Position numbers and translations under genes: made by a program. Under the pieces are notes generated by a model that ran no database searches, was not told the origin of the DNA, and saw nothing but the letters and a program-made list of their open reading frames with translations. A DNA stretch of 64,000 bases from JAJCYL01 sp965206015 (lineage in GTDB: Bacteria; Bacteroidota; Bacteroidia; Cytophagales; Cyclobacteriaceae), in NCBI GenBank assembly GCA_965206015.1, contig CBDBIW010000016.1:310001-374000 (forward strand), given 5' to 3'. Shown piece by piece: positions 19,185-28,397 of the stretch (position 1 is the stretch's first letter; each line of letters begins with the position of its first letter).

Positions 19185-21424
19185 AGTTTGTTTGGGCAAT
19201 ATTGATTGTAATGCTGATGATGTCCTGTGAGGAACAAGAACGAACTGACTCAACATCAGAAAGGCCTAACTTAATTCTAACAGTGGAGGGAGTTAAGTCG
19301 ATGCGCTCAAGTCTGGGAAAGGTCCCATTATTTGATCAGTCGGTCGAGGCTATTCACAATCAGGTGGATGCTGAAATCGAAGCGGGTATTGATGTGCCAA
19401 TTCCTAAAGATCTGGCTGGTGGATACACCCATGAAAGACATAAGGCAAACTTCTTTACCATGCAAAAAGCGGGTGTTCTTTTTCAGATCACCGGTGACGA
19501 AAAGTATGCCGTTTACATCAGGGACATGCTGTTAGAATATGCAAAAATGTTCCCAACCCTTGGCAAACATCCGGCAAAGCGATCCTATGCAAGAGGGAAG
19601 CTATTCTGGCAGTGCCTGAATGATGCCAATTGGCTGGTTTACACCAGTCAGGGATATGATTGTATTTATGATTGGTTGGATGAGGAAACAAGAACTAAGC
19701 TCAATTCTGAGCTTTTCAAACCATATGCCGATTACATTTCAATTGACAATCCCAGGTTCTTCAACCGCCTTCATAATCATAGTACCTGGGGAAATGCCGG
19801 GGTTGGCATGATAGGCCTGGTGATGGATGATGAGGAGTTAATTGATCGGGCCCTTTATGCATTTGATATTGAAAGTGATTCCAGTTTGTTAGACAATGAT
19901 GGGGGCTCACTCAATCTGAAAGGATATAAAGAAGGAGGGTTTCTGGCCCAAATTGATCACTCATTCTCACCCGACGGATACTACACAGAAGGACCTTATT
20001 ATCAGCGATATGCCATGTATCCATTTTTAATCTTCGCCCAGGGACTGGCCAGTAAAAAACCAGAATTAGATATCCTCAAATATCGTGATGGACTCCTTAT
20101 TAAGGCGGTTTATGCTTTGATTAATCAAACCAATTCTCAAGGGGAGTTCTTTCCAATTAATGATGCACAAAAGGGAATGTCCCTGATGTCTCGTGAATTG
20201 GTGAATGCGGTGAGTATGGCCTATCATTATGGTGGTAATGATCCTGGATTACTATCCATCATCGAAGCGCAGGGGAGAGTGCCATTAAATGACTCCGGAT
20301 TGGCTGCGGCGAAGGGAATTGCAGAGAATAAAGCTGAACCATATGAATACAAAAGTATGGAGCTGACAGATGGAGCATCCGGTGATGAAGGAGCCATTGG
20401 AATCATTCGCTCAGATAATTTGACCCTGGTAATGAAATATGCCAAGCATGGCATGGGTCATGGACATTTTGATCGGTTGGGATTTTTGCTTTACGATGGG
20501 TATGGTGAAGTGATTCAGGATTATGGCTCCGCCAGATGGGTGAACATAGAGCACAAAGACGGAGGTGGATATCTAAAAGAAAATCATAGCTGGGCCAAAG
20601 AGACCATAGCTCACAATACATTGGTAGTAAATAAGGACTCTCATTTTGACAGGAAAGTCCAGGAAGCCGATAGGACCTCCGGCACACCCTATTATTTCTC
20701 ATCTCGAGGAGAGGTTCAAATTGTTAGCGCAAAAGAGCTAAAAGCCTATCAAGGCGTTGAAATGCAGCGAACCATGGCTGTTGTTGATATTAAAGAACTA
20801 GAGAATCCATTGATCATCGACCTTTTCTCTGTTCAGGCTCCTGAAGGAACAAGATATGATTTACCGCTGTACTACCTGGGGGAATTGATGTCCACCAATC
20901 AGCAATTCAAAACGAACAATGACCTTACTCCCATGGGTTCGAATGATGGTTACCAGCACCTATGGCAGGAAGCTCAATCAAATCTTGAAGGTGACCTTTT
21001 AAGGCTCACATGGTTCAATAAGAGGAATTTTTACACGATGCATTCCACGGTTTACAAGGGAGATGAAGCATTGTTGACAAGAATTGGTGCCAATGATCCT
21101 AATTTCAACTTACGTCGAGATCCAGGATTAATACATAGAAGAACTGGTGGTAATACTGTCTTCGCAAGTTTATACGAGATGCATGGCTACTATAGTTATG
21201 CTGACGAGATTCCGATAAACTCATTTACATCAATTGTGGACTTGGATGTTCTGCATGATTCCGCGGAATATGTTGCCATTCAGTTTGTGCTAAAAAGTGG
21301 CGAGACATACCAGTTTGCTTTTTCATTGAAAGATGACAACGAATCAAGTAAACACACTATTGAATTAACGGGTGGAGAGTTGGAGTGGACCGGAGTTTAT
21401 GATTTTAAAAAAATAGATAATTAA
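19181..21424 (+). CDS. PL17 oligoalginate lyase
   Basis: A 747-residue lipoprotein-like (MMSCEEQE) exolytic lyase that turns alginate oligomers into unsaturated monomers. The alpha/alpha-barrel domain has NRLHNHSTWGNAG near residues 195-207 (Asn-His pair) and YYTEGPYYQRYAMYP near residue 268 (catalytic Tyr). The heparinase II/III-like beta domain has HGMGHGHFDRLGF near residue 424, the His used in catalysis and zinc binding in Alg17c-type enzymes. The order of domains and the length match PL17. It lies between PL6 and KdgF, exactly where monomer production meets uptake and processing, and probably acts in the periplasm. Confidence 0.93.
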   Translation: MKFVWAILIVMLMMSCEEQERTDSTSERPNLILTVEGVKSMRSSLGKVPLFDQSVEAIHNQVDAEIEAGIDVPIPKDLAGGYTHERHKANFFTMQKAGVLFQITGDEKYAVYIRDMLLEYAKMFPTLGKHPAKRSYARGKLFWQCLNDANWLVYTSQGYDCIYDWLDEETRTKLNSELFKPYADYISIDNPRFFNRLHNHSTWGNAGVGMIGLVMDDEELIDRALYAFDIESDSSLLDNDGGSLNLKGYKEGGFLAQIDHSFSPDGYYTEGPYYQRYAMYPFLIFAQGLASKKPELDILKYRDGLLIKAVYALINQTNSQGEFFPINDAQKGMSLMSRELVNAVSMAYHYGGNDPGLLSIIEAQGRVPLNDSGLAAAKGIAENKAEPYEYKSMELTDGASGDEGAIGIIRSDNLTLVMKYAKHGMGHGHFDRLGFLLYDGYGEVIQDYGSARWVNIEHKDGGGYLKENHSWAKETIAHNTLVVNKDSHFDRKVQEADRTSGTPYYFSSRGEVQIVSAKELKAYQGVEMQRTMAVVDIKELENPLIIDLFSVQAPEGTRYDLPLYYLGELMSTNQQFKTNNDLTPMGSNDGYQHLWQEAQSNLEGDLLRLTWFNKRNFYTMHSTVYKGDEALLTRIGANDPNFNLRRDPGLIHRRTGGNTVFASLYEMHGYYSYADEIPINSFTSIVDLDVLHDSAEYVAIQFVLKSGETYQFAFSLKDDNESSKHTIELTGGELEWTGVYDFKKIDN

Positions 21425-21427
21425 GCA

Positions 21428-21802
21428 ATGGAAAGAAATAGCGAGAAATACATTTTGACTGAAGGCATGGAATGGGAGGAACTCGGAGGAGGAGTATCGC
21501 GGAAATTCCTGGGCTATGACAACCAGATAATGATGGTCCTGGTAAAATTTGAGAAAGGAGCATTGGGTTCACCACATAGCCATTTTCATACTCAAACCAC
21601 CTACTGTGTTGAAGGAAAATTCGAGTTTGAGATCGATGGGGTGAAGCAGATTGTAAAGGCGGGTGATGGTGTATACATTGAGCCTAACCTTTTACATAGT
21701 GCAGTTTGCCTGGAGCCTGGCGTACTGATTGATACATTCAGTCCAGTGAGAGAAGATTTCTTGACCGGGGGTGGAGTATCCTATTTCGGAGATAAAGATT
21801 AA
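21428..21802 (+). CDS. kdgF: KdgF-type cupin, unsaturated uronate to keto acid converter
   Basis: A 124-residue single-domain cupin. Cupin motif 1 is SPHSHFHTQTTYCVEGKFEFEI, with its three His and Glu metal ligands; motif 2 is GDGVYIEPNLLHSAVC. KdgF proteins open the ring of 4,5-unsaturated galacturonate or mannuronate/guluronate to give DKI or DEH. Small size, the motif and the place between the PL17 lyase and an MFS transporter make this call secure. It starts 3 bases after the PL17 stop. Confidence 0.9.
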   Translation: MERNSEKYILTEGMEWEELGGGVSRKFLGYDNQIMMVLVKFEKGALGSPHSHFHTQTTYCVEGKFEFEIDGVKQIVKAGDGVYIEPNLLHSAVCLEPGVLIDTFSPVREDFLTGGGVSYFGDKD

Positions 21803-21834
21803 CCTATTAATTAACCAATTTAACAACCGAACCT

Positions 21835-23094
21835 ATGAAAATCAAAGGACTTAGGTGGTGGATTATCGGGCTAATATGCCTGGCAACGATCATTAATTAC
21901 ATCGATCGTTCGGCACTAAGCATTATGTGGCCGAGCATTTCTGAAGATTTGGGCATGACTAAAAATGATTATGCCCTCATCCTGAACATTTTCATGGTAG
22001 CCTATGCGGTAGGACAATCTGTTTCAGGAAAAATGTTTGACAAAATCGGAACAAAATTGGGATTCGTGGTTTCAATCACCCTTTGGGGAGTTGCTACTAT
22101 GCTTCACTCAGTTGCCCGGGGTCTTTTGGCTTTTGCAGGATTTAGAGTTTTGTTGGGTTTGGGAGAAGCAGGTAACTGGCCTGGTGCAGTTAAAAGTAAT
22201 GCGGAATGGTTTCCGGTAAAAGAAAGGGCAATGGCTCAAGGCATATTCAACTCAGGCGCAGCATTGGGTTCGGTAGTTGCACCTCCTTTGATCGCCTTGT
22301 TATGGGTAGCTTTTGGGTGGCAGTTCACATTCTTGATCGTTGGTATCATTGGATTGATTTGGGTAATACCCTGGCTGGTGATCAACAAAAAAATACCGGC
22401 AAAGCATCCCTGGATTACGGAAGAAGAGAAGAGTTACATTTTGGCCGGACAAGTTGAAGAAGATCAAGATGACGAGGGTGAAGGCTTGTCTATGGGTCAA
22501 ATCCTCTCACATAAGGAGTCTTGGTCCGTATTGGTATCTCGGTTTTTCCTTGAGCCTATATGGTGGTTATTTGTTGGCTGGATGCCAATTTACCTGGCAG
22601 ACAAATATGGTTTCAACGTTAAGGAAATTGGATTTTTTGCCTGGGTCCCATATGTAGGGGCTGCATTGGGTAGTCTCTCAGGCGGGTATTTTTCCGGTAA
22701 GCTGATGCTTAACGGGGCAAGTGTTGATAATGCCAGGAAGAAAACCATAACCATAGGTGGTGTAATCATGTTTCTTGGTCTGTTAGCAACTATTCTTATG
22801 GCTGATACGCCTTTGAAGTTTGTTGTCATTGTAGCCTTTGTATTATATGGGTTTCAATTTGTCATCAGTAACATACAAACCATCCCCAGTGATTTGTTCA
22901 GTGGAAAGTCTGTTGGATCCTTAGCTGGAGTAGGAGGTACCGTAGGTGTATTTTCGGTCATCATAATGAACTTCCTGGTACCGGTGATCTCAAGTTATTC
23001 CTACACACCCATATTTATTATGATTGCCTTATTTGTCCCACTGGGGGTCATCTCAATTTATTTATTAGCGAAAGAAATTAAACCTATTGGTTGA
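21835..23094 (+). CDS. MFS transporter, hexuronate-type
   Basis: A 419-residue major facilitator protein with 12 hydrophobic segments and the ACS-family look of ExuT/GudP (INYIDRSALSIMWPSI in TM1, GLGEAGNWPGAVKSNAEWFP after TM4). The acidic-loop motif GKMFDKIGTKLG lies between TM2 and TM3. Such proteins import hexuronates by proton symport. Flanked by kdgF and the DEH reductases, it most likely brings unsaturated uronate or DEH across the inner membrane. The substrate is inferred from position. Confidence 0.87.
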   Translation: MKIKGLRWWIIGLICLATIINYIDRSALSIMWPSISEDLGMTKNDYALILNIFMVAYAVGQSVSGKMFDKIGTKLGFVVSITLWGVATMLHSVARGLLAFAGFRVLLGLGEAGNWPGAVKSNAEWFPVKERAMAQGIFNSGAALGSVVAPPLIALLWVAFGWQFTFLIVGIIGLIWVIPWLVINKKIPAKHPWITEEEKSYILAGQVEEDQDDEGEGLSMGQILSHKESWSVLVSRFFLEPIWWLFVGWMPIYLADKYGFNVKEIGFFAWVPYVGAALGSLSGGYFSGKLMLNGASVDNARKKTITIGGVIMFLGLLATILMADTPLKFVVIVAFVLYGFQFVISNIQTIPSDLFSGKSVGSLAGVGGTVGVFSVIIMNFLVPVISSYSYTPIFIMIALFVPLGVISIYLLAKEIKPIG

Positions 23095-23136
23095 CTTATT
23101 AATAACAAACTACTCAACTATAAATATTAATTAGAC

Positions 23137-23901
23137 ATGGGAAATGATAAAAATAAAGTAGCCATAATTACCGGCGCAACGGGAGGAATTGGTTTTGCGG
23201 TTGCTAGGAGACTAGGTCAGGATGGTTATACTGTTGTTTTAAATGGTATTGAAGACGAAATGGGAGCTCAGAGAGTTGAAGAACTCACAAAGGAAGGAAT
23301 TACTGCAGAGTATTGTGGTTTTGATGTCACAAATGACGAGGAAGTAGCCTCGAATATTAAAGCGATTGGTGAAAAATATGGTCGAATTGATGTTCTGGTA
23401 AACAATGCCGGAGGATTAGGTGGAAGATCGAGGTTTGAGGAAATGACGACTGATTTCTACAGATCTGTGATGGCCCTAAACCTGGATTCCGTATTTTTTG
23501 CTTCCAGAGCTGCTATTCCTTACCTTAAGAAAGGAGAGCATCCTTCCATTATAAATTATACATCAAATGCCGGATGGAATGCTGGAGGACCTGGGGCTGG
23601 GATCTATGGAACTTCAAAGGCCGGAGTGCATGCCATTTCCAGGGCTTTGGCAAAAGATCTGGCAGAATACGGAATTAGAGTTAATGCGGTATCTCCAGGT
23701 ACAATTGATACTCCTTTTCATGCTCAAATAAAATCTACGAAGCCGGAAGTATTTGCGTCATGGAAAAATAGTATTTTACTGGGAAGATTGGGTGAGCCTG
23801 AAGAAGTGGCTTCCGTAGTTGCTTTCTTAGCAGGTAAGGATGCATCCTTTATAACTGCCGAAACCATACAAATTGGCGGAGGCCAGGCGTTGGGAATTTA
23901 G
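23137..23901 (+). CDS. SDR oxidoreductase, possible DEH reductase
   Basis: A 254-residue classical short-chain dehydrogenase: TGATGGIG nucleotide loop near residue 14, NNAGG near residue 90, catalytic Ser in YTSNAG, and YGTSKAG (Tyr and Lys). The end of strand 2 reads VVLNG, without a strong acidic NAD selector. It precedes a second SDR by 22 bases. In alginate operons one SDR reduces DEH to 2-keto-3-deoxygluconate; which of the two does so, or whether both do with different coenzymes, is not decided by the sequence. Confidence 0.85.
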   Translation: MGNDKNKVAIITGATGGIGFAVARRLGQDGYTVVLNGIEDEMGAQRVEELTKEGITAEYCGFDVTNDEEVASNIKAIGEKYGRIDVLVNNAGGLGGRSRFEEMTTDFYRSVMALNLDSVFFASRAAIPYLKKGEHPSIINYTSNAGWNAGGPGAGIYGTSKAGVHAISRALAKDLAEYGIRVNAVSPGTIDTPFHAQIKSTKPEVFASWKNSILLGRLGEPEEVASVVAFLAGKDASFITAETIQIGGGQALGI

Positions 23902-23923
23902 TAACCGATTTAAACTTTTTTGA

Positions 23924-24676
23924 ATGAATTTGAAAGGAAAAGTAGCTGTAGTAACGGGTGGAGCCCGTGATATAGGAAGAGCCATTTGTGTTAAACTAGC
24001 AAAGGAAGGGGCTAAGGTTGCAGTAAATTACTATAACAGTGAAAAAGACAGTGATGATACCCTTGAGGCGATTAGAGCAGTTGGGGGAGAGGCAATTGCT
24101 GTCCGAGGAGATGTGACTAAAACTGGTGATATAGATGACATGGTTGCTAAGACCAAAGAGGCATTTGGTGATCGCGTCGATATTTTGGTCAATAACGCAG
24201 GCGGCCTTTTTGCCAGAAAGAAGATTGAAGAACTAGATGAATCATTTTATGATCTCGTCATGAATGTTAATTTCAAAGGGACAGTCTTCGTTACACAGGC
24301 ATTTATGCCATTAATGGGTGAGGGTGGATCGATCATCAATTTGGCATCTCAGGCCGGACGTGATGGAGGAGGTCCAGGATCTGCGATTTATGCCGCCTCC
24401 AAAGGGGCGGTCATGACTTTGACTCGGAACTGGGCGAAGGAATTAGGTCCACAAGGAATTAGGATAAATGCTGTTTGTCCAGGTATGATTGCTACCAAGT
24501 TTCATGATGATTTTACCAAAGATGAAGTTCGAGTTAATGTGGCTAATAGCACTCCGCTAAAAAGAGAAGGACGTGCAGATGAAGTAGCGGATCTGGTTGC
24601 CTATTTAGCCAGTGACGAAGCATCTTTCATCACTGGAAATAATGTAGACATCAATGGAGGTTTGGCCTTCTCTTAA
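23924..24676 (+). CDS. SDR oxidoreductase, probable DEH reductase (DehR-like)
   Basis: A 250-residue short-chain dehydrogenase with an altered glycine loop TGGARDIG, NNAGG near residue 90, Ser in LASQAG and YAASKGA. The Arg in the loop, as in FabG, favours NADPH. Between the first SDR and KDG kinase it fits the step DEH + NAD(P)H to KDG. It is about as long as the paralogue upstream but only moderately similar, so they are not a recent duplication. Confidence 0.86.
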   Translation: MNLKGKVAVVTGGARDIGRAICVKLAKEGAKVAVNYYNSEKDSDDTLEAIRAVGGEAIAVRGDVTKTGDIDDMVAKTKEAFGDRVDILVNNAGGLFARKKIEELDESFYDLVMNVNFKGTVFVTQAFMPLMGEGGSIINLASQAGRDGGGPGSAIYAASKGAVMTLTRNWAKELGPQGIRINAVCPGMIATKFHDDFTKDEVRVNVANSTPLKREGRADEVADLVAYLASDEASFITGNNVDINGGLAFS

Positions 24677-24706
24677 TAATTTACCTATATCTAAACTGTT
24701 TAATAA

Positions 24707-25747
24707 GTGAAAAAAGTAGTAACATTTGGTGAGATCATGTTGAGGTTGGCACCTCCAGGATTCCTTAGATTTTCCCAGACGAATTCGTTCGATGTCATTT
24801 ATGGAGGAGGTGAATCCAATGTAGCCGTATCGCTGGCCAACTATGGAGTCCCTGTCGATTTCGTAACAAGACTTCCGAAAAACGACATTGGAGAATGTGC
24901 GCTGATGGAGATGAGGAAAAGGGGTGTGAATACCAGCAATATTGTTTGGGGCGGTGACCGATTGGGTATTTATTTTCTGGAAACAGGCGCTGTATCGAGA
25001 GGTAGCAAAGTTGTTTATGATAGGGCTCATTCTGCAATAGCGGAAATCAAATCAGGCATGATCGATTGGGGAAAAGTTTTTGAAGGAGCACAATGGTTTC
25101 ATTGGACAGGAATTACTCCAGCAATTTCCCAGGGGGCGGCAGACGTGTGTTTGGAGGCTGTTAAAGCAGCAAGCGATCTGGGTATTACTATTTCTACTGA
25201 CCTGAATTATCGTAAGAAGTTGTGGAATTACGGTGGAGATCGTGAAGCCATTATGACAGAGTTAACTTCCTATTGCGACATCATTCTGGGCAATGAGGAA
25301 GATGCTGAGATGCATTTCGACATTAAACCTGAAGGAATCAGTGTGCAAACTGAAGGACACAATGTAAAGGCCGAGGCTTTTCTTTCAGTTTGTCAGCAAA
25401 TGATGGAAAAGTTCCCAAGAGCTAAGAAAGTAATAACCACCCTACGAGGATCAATATCTGCTTCTCACAATACCTGGGCGGGAGTGCTTTATGATGGAAA
25501 GAAAATGTATGAGACTACCCAATATCAAATTACTGATATAGTCGACCGCGTAGGTGGTGGCGACTCCTTTATGGGAGGTCTGATATATGGGTTGTTAAAT
25601 TACCCGGAAGACGATCAGAATGCTCTGGACTTCGCGGTAGCAGCTTCTTGCTTAAAACATACTATTAAAGGAGATGCCAATTTAGTTACAGTAGAGGAGG
25701 TTGAGAAGCTTATGGGAGGTGATACCTCCGGAAGGGTTGCAAGATAA
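24707..25747 (+). CDS. kdgK: 2-keto-3-deoxygluconate kinase (PfkB family)
   Basis: A 346-residue PfkB-family kinase. It has the N-terminal GGGESNVAVSLA substrate region, STDLNYRKKLW near residue 165, LGNEEDAEMHF near residue 195 and the PfkB signature DRVGGGDSFMGGLIYG (catalytic Asp) near residue 285. It phosphorylates KDG to KDPG. The start is GTG at 24707; no ATG is placed correctly and the sequence after it (KKVVTFGEIMLRL) matches the paralogue at 26964. Its TAA overlaps the ATG of the PFK gene by one base. Confidence 0.9.
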   Translation: MKKVVTFGEIMLRLAPPGFLRFSQTNSFDVIYGGGESNVAVSLANYGVPVDFVTRLPKNDIGECALMEMRKRGVNTSNIVWGGDRLGIYFLETGAVSRGSKVVYDRAHSAIAEIKSGMIDWGKVFEGAQWFHWTGITPAISQGAADVCLEAVKAASDLGITISTDLNYRKKLWNYGGDREAIMTELTSYCDIILGNEEDAEMHFDIKPEGISVQTEGHNVKAEAFLSVCQQMMEKFPRAKKVITTLRGSISASHNTWAGVLYDGKKMYETTQYQITDIVDRVGGGDSFMGGLIYGLLNYPEDDQNALDFAVAASCLKHTIKGDANLVTVEEVEKLMGGDTSGRVAR

Positions 25748-26967
25748 TGAAAAAGTCTGTCGCCATAGTTTGTGGAGGAGGTCCTGCACCAGGTATTAAC
25801 ACAGTCATCAGTTCGGTGGCTAAAGTCTTTTTGAAAGAGGGCTATAACATTCTTGGGGTCCAGGAAGGATACAAAGGTTTATTTGCCACGAATCCTCAAA
25901 TTAAAAAGATAGACTTTGATCTTGCAGACAGAATTTTTAGCAGAGGAGGTTCTACCCTGGTAATGAGCCGGCACAAGCCTAAGGATGACGAATTTAATGC
26001 TAAATTTTTCGTTGAGAATAATGTCAAACTCCTGGTAACCATTGGAGGAGATGATACGGCCAGCACAGCAAACCGAATCTCTAAATTCCTTGGTGATAAT
26101 AATGTTGAGGTTCAAAATATCCATGTGCCGAAGACCATAGATAATGATTTACCCCTTCCTGATCGAAATCCTACTTTTGGATTCCATTCTGCTAAAGACG
26201 AAGGAGTGAAAATTGGTAATACCATCTATGAAGATGCGCGGACCAGTGAAAATTGGTTTATTGTATCCACTATGGGTCGAAGTGCAGGCCACCTGGCATT
26301 TGGGATTGCTTCAGCTTGTCATTATCCTATGTTGATAATACCAGAGATGTTTACCCATACCAAACCCACTATTGATAAGATTGTAAATCTGATCATTTCT
26401 TCCATGGTGAAGAGAAAATTAGAGGGTATTGATTATGGGGTAGCACTGGTAAGTGAGGGAGTTTTTCACGTAATTGAAGAAGACGAAATAAAAAATTGCG
26501 GCATACATTTTACCTATGATGACCATGGTCATCCTGAACTGGGAAACGTCAGCAAGTCCCACATATTTAATGTTCTCGTGCAGGAGAAGCTGAAGAAACT
26601 TGGTCTTACCGTAAAAAGCCGTCCCGTTGAGCTTGGCTACGAATTACGGTGTTGTCGTCCTATTGGATTCGATCTCACCCTATGCTCACTTTTAGGAATG
26701 GGCGTAAAGCAGCTCTACGACCAGGGTGTTTCCCGATGTATAGTTACCTCAAATTCGAACGGAGACATCTCTCCTATGTATCTTTCTGAGATTGAAGATG
26801 AAAACGGAAAGATTTCTCCACGACTAGTAGATATGGATGCTGAAATAACTAAGCTCTTTTTGCAAAGTCTTCATTTTCTCACCGAGGAAGATTATGATAG
26901 AGCACCCTTTCTTAAATCTCCTGCTGATTATGATTTTCATAAAATTCTCCAATGGAACAATCAATGA
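25747..26967 (+). CDS. 6-phosphofructokinase, pyrophosphate-type by sequence
   Basis: A 406-residue PfkA-fold enzyme. CGGGPAPGIN starts the nucleotide/PPi site; GGDDTAST near residue 100 has Asp where ATP-dependent enzymes have Gly; PKTIDND near residue 128 has Lys where ATP enzymes have Gly. Both changes are the classical marks of PPi-dependent PFK. MGRSAGHLA and the C-terminal LGYELR complete the sugar-phosphate site. It lies between two KDG-kinase-like genes with 1- and 4-base overlaps, so it is made with the alginate enzymes. A reversible PPi-PFK would let triose phosphate from KDPG cleavage move towards fructose 6-phosphate. Substrate not proven; a related sugar phosphate is possible. 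Confidence 0.87.
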   Translation: MKKSVAIVCGGGPAPGINTVISSVAKVFLKEGYNILGVQEGYKGLFATNPQIKKIDFDLADRIFSRGGSTLVMSRHKPKDDEFNAKFFVENNVKLLVTIGGDDTASTANRISKFLGDNNVEVQNIHVPKTIDNDLPLPDRNPTFGFHSAKDEGVKIGNTIYEDARTSENWFIVSTMGRSAGHLAFGIASACHYPMLIIPEMFTHTKPTIDKIVNLIISSMVKRKLEGIDYGVALVSEGVFHVIEEDEIKNCGIHFTYDDHGHPELGNVSKSHIFNVLVQEKLKKLGLTVKSRPVELGYELRCCRPIGFDLTLCSLLGMGVKQLYDQGVSRCIVTSNSNGDISPMYLSEIEDENGKISPRLVDMDAEITKLFLQSLHFLTEEDYDRAPFLKSPADYDFHKILQWNNQ

Positions 26968-27971
26968 AAAAAGTAATCACATTTGGAGAGGTGATGATGA
27001 GATTGTCTCCACCAGGGCGGGCAACTTTTGCTCAGGTAGATAGCCTTGACATTACCTACGGTGGTGGCGAGTCAAATGTGGCCATTTCATTGGGGCATTT
27101 TGATGTACATGCCATTCATGTTACCAGGTTTCCTGACAATTTTATTGGTAAGGCCGCAACTCAATTCCTGAGACATCATTGGGTTGACACCTCATTTGTC
27201 ATTTACGGCCATGATAGAATGGGAGAATACTTTATTGAAAAAGGCTCCTCGCTCCGGCCAAGCCAGGTTGTATATGAGCGTGAAGGATCTGCTTTCGCTG
27301 AATTAAAGCCCGAAATGATTGATTGGGAACCGATATTAGAAGGATCGGATTGGTTTCACTGGACAGGTATTACACCCGGAATCTCAGAGGGAGCAGCCGC
27401 AAGTTGTTTAGAAGCAATCAAACTGGCCAATAAGCTAAATATACATGTCTCCGGCGATATTCATTCCAGGGCTTCACTATGGAAATATGGTAAAGATCAA
27501 TCCGAAATGCTTCCAGCGTTAATTGAAGGTACGGATGTAGTAATTGGTAGTGAATATAGCATTAACCGGGTACTAAAATTTACCGACGACCCTGAAGAAT
27601 TGAGTTTTGAGGAAGCCTCACAGAAATTGATGGCTGCTTATAAAGGTGTAAAAAAAGTTGTTGATAAGGACAGAACTTCCTTAAGTGCTTCTCACAATAG
27701 AATACAGGGAAAGATGTGGGATGGTAAAACCCTTTTGAAAACTGAGGAGTATGATATCAATCCCATCATTGATAGGGTAGGTACGGGAGATGCATTTGCA
27801 GCCGGGTTGATTTACGGTCAACTCAACATGAGAACGGATGAAGATTCACTGAAATTCGCAACTTCGGCTTGTGCGCTCAAACATACAGTTGAAGGAGACA
27901 CCAATCTGGTTGCAGTAGAGAGTGTAATGAATCTCGTTGATGGAGACACCTCAGGTAGAATTAAAAGATGA
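26964..27971 (+). CDS. PfkB-family sugar kinase, diverged KDG-kinase paralogue
   Basis: A 335-residue kinase, started at ATG 26964 because this aligns MKKVITFGEVMMRL with the paralogue and overlaps the PFK stop by 4 bases; an ATG at 26952 would add only MEQS. The catalytic signature is intact (DRVGTGDAFAAGLIYG). Yet two substrate-side segments differ from the first kinase: SGDIHSRASLW in place of STDLNYRKKLW, and IGSEYSINRV in place of LGNEEDAEMH. It may act on a stereoisomeric keto-deoxy acid or may regulate. A duplication with an insertion of the PFK gene between the copies is a reasonable origin. Confidence 0.82.
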   Translation: MKKVITFGEVMMRLSPPGRATFAQVDSLDITYGGGESNVAISLGHFDVHAIHVTRFPDNFIGKAATQFLRHHWVDTSFVIYGHDRMGEYFIEKGSSLRPSQVVYEREGSAFAELKPEMIDWEPILEGSDWFHWTGITPGISEGAAASCLEAIKLANKLNIHVSGDIHSRASLWKYGKDQSEMLPALIEGTDVVIGSEYSINRVLKFTDDPEELSFEEASQKLMAAYKGVKKVVDKDRTSLSASHNRIQGKMWDGKTLLKTEEYDINPIIDRVGTGDAFAAGLIYGQLNMRTDEDSLKFATSACALKHTVEGDTNLVAVESVMNLVDGDTSGRIKR

Positions 27972-27981
27972 CAAGAAGATT

Positions 27982-28374
27982 GTGGACATTAAAATAACTA
28001 CTCCTGCACTATTATTTCCTGCCATCTCCTTACTTCTTTTGGCATATACTAATCGGTTCTTAACCGTTGGACAGTTGATTCGTCAATTGAAGGGTAATGT
28101 CACGAATCACAACTATGCTTCTATTAATAAGCAGATTGAAAACTTGAAAAAGAGGGTAAAACTCATAATCTGGATGCAGACTTTTGGAGTTTCCAGCCTT
28201 CTCCTTTGCACTTTCTCGATGATTTCAATATTCTATGAGGCCTTATCGTTTGGCCAATTGAGCTTTGGTATAAGTCTCTTACTTATGGTATTGTCACTGG
28301 TTTTATCACTTTGGGAAATTTTGATTTCAGGGAAGGCTTTAAGTGTGGAATTAGAAGAATTAAAACAGGGTTAA
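27982..28374 (+). CDS. DUF2721 family membrane protein
   Basis: A small membrane protein of 131 residues with three hydrophobic segments, near residues 7-24, 55-85 and 90-115, and a conserved-looking PALLFPAISLLLLAYTNRF opening typical of DUF2721. I use GTG 27982 because family members begin just before the TTPALLFP stretch; ATG 27940 (or TTG 27937) is in frame and would overlap the kinase by about 30 bases. The middle part (about residues 35-55) is a charged helix. The function of DUF2721 is unknown. It is inside the KDG pathway operon, 23 bases before the aldolase. Confidence 0.75.
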   Translation: MDIKITTPALLFPAISLLLLAYTNRFLTVGQLIRQLKGNVTNHNYASINKQIENLKKRVKLIIWMQTFGVSSLLLCTFSMISIFYEALSFGQLSFGISLLLMVLSLVLSLWEILISGKALSVELEELKQG

Positions 28375-28397
28375 ATCACCTACAAAAAAAAATAATA

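Noticed and set aside
21803..21834. GntR operator before the MFS gene
   Set aside because: ATTAATTAACCAATTT resembles part of the repeat (TTAACCA) but lacks the TGGTCnACCA core.
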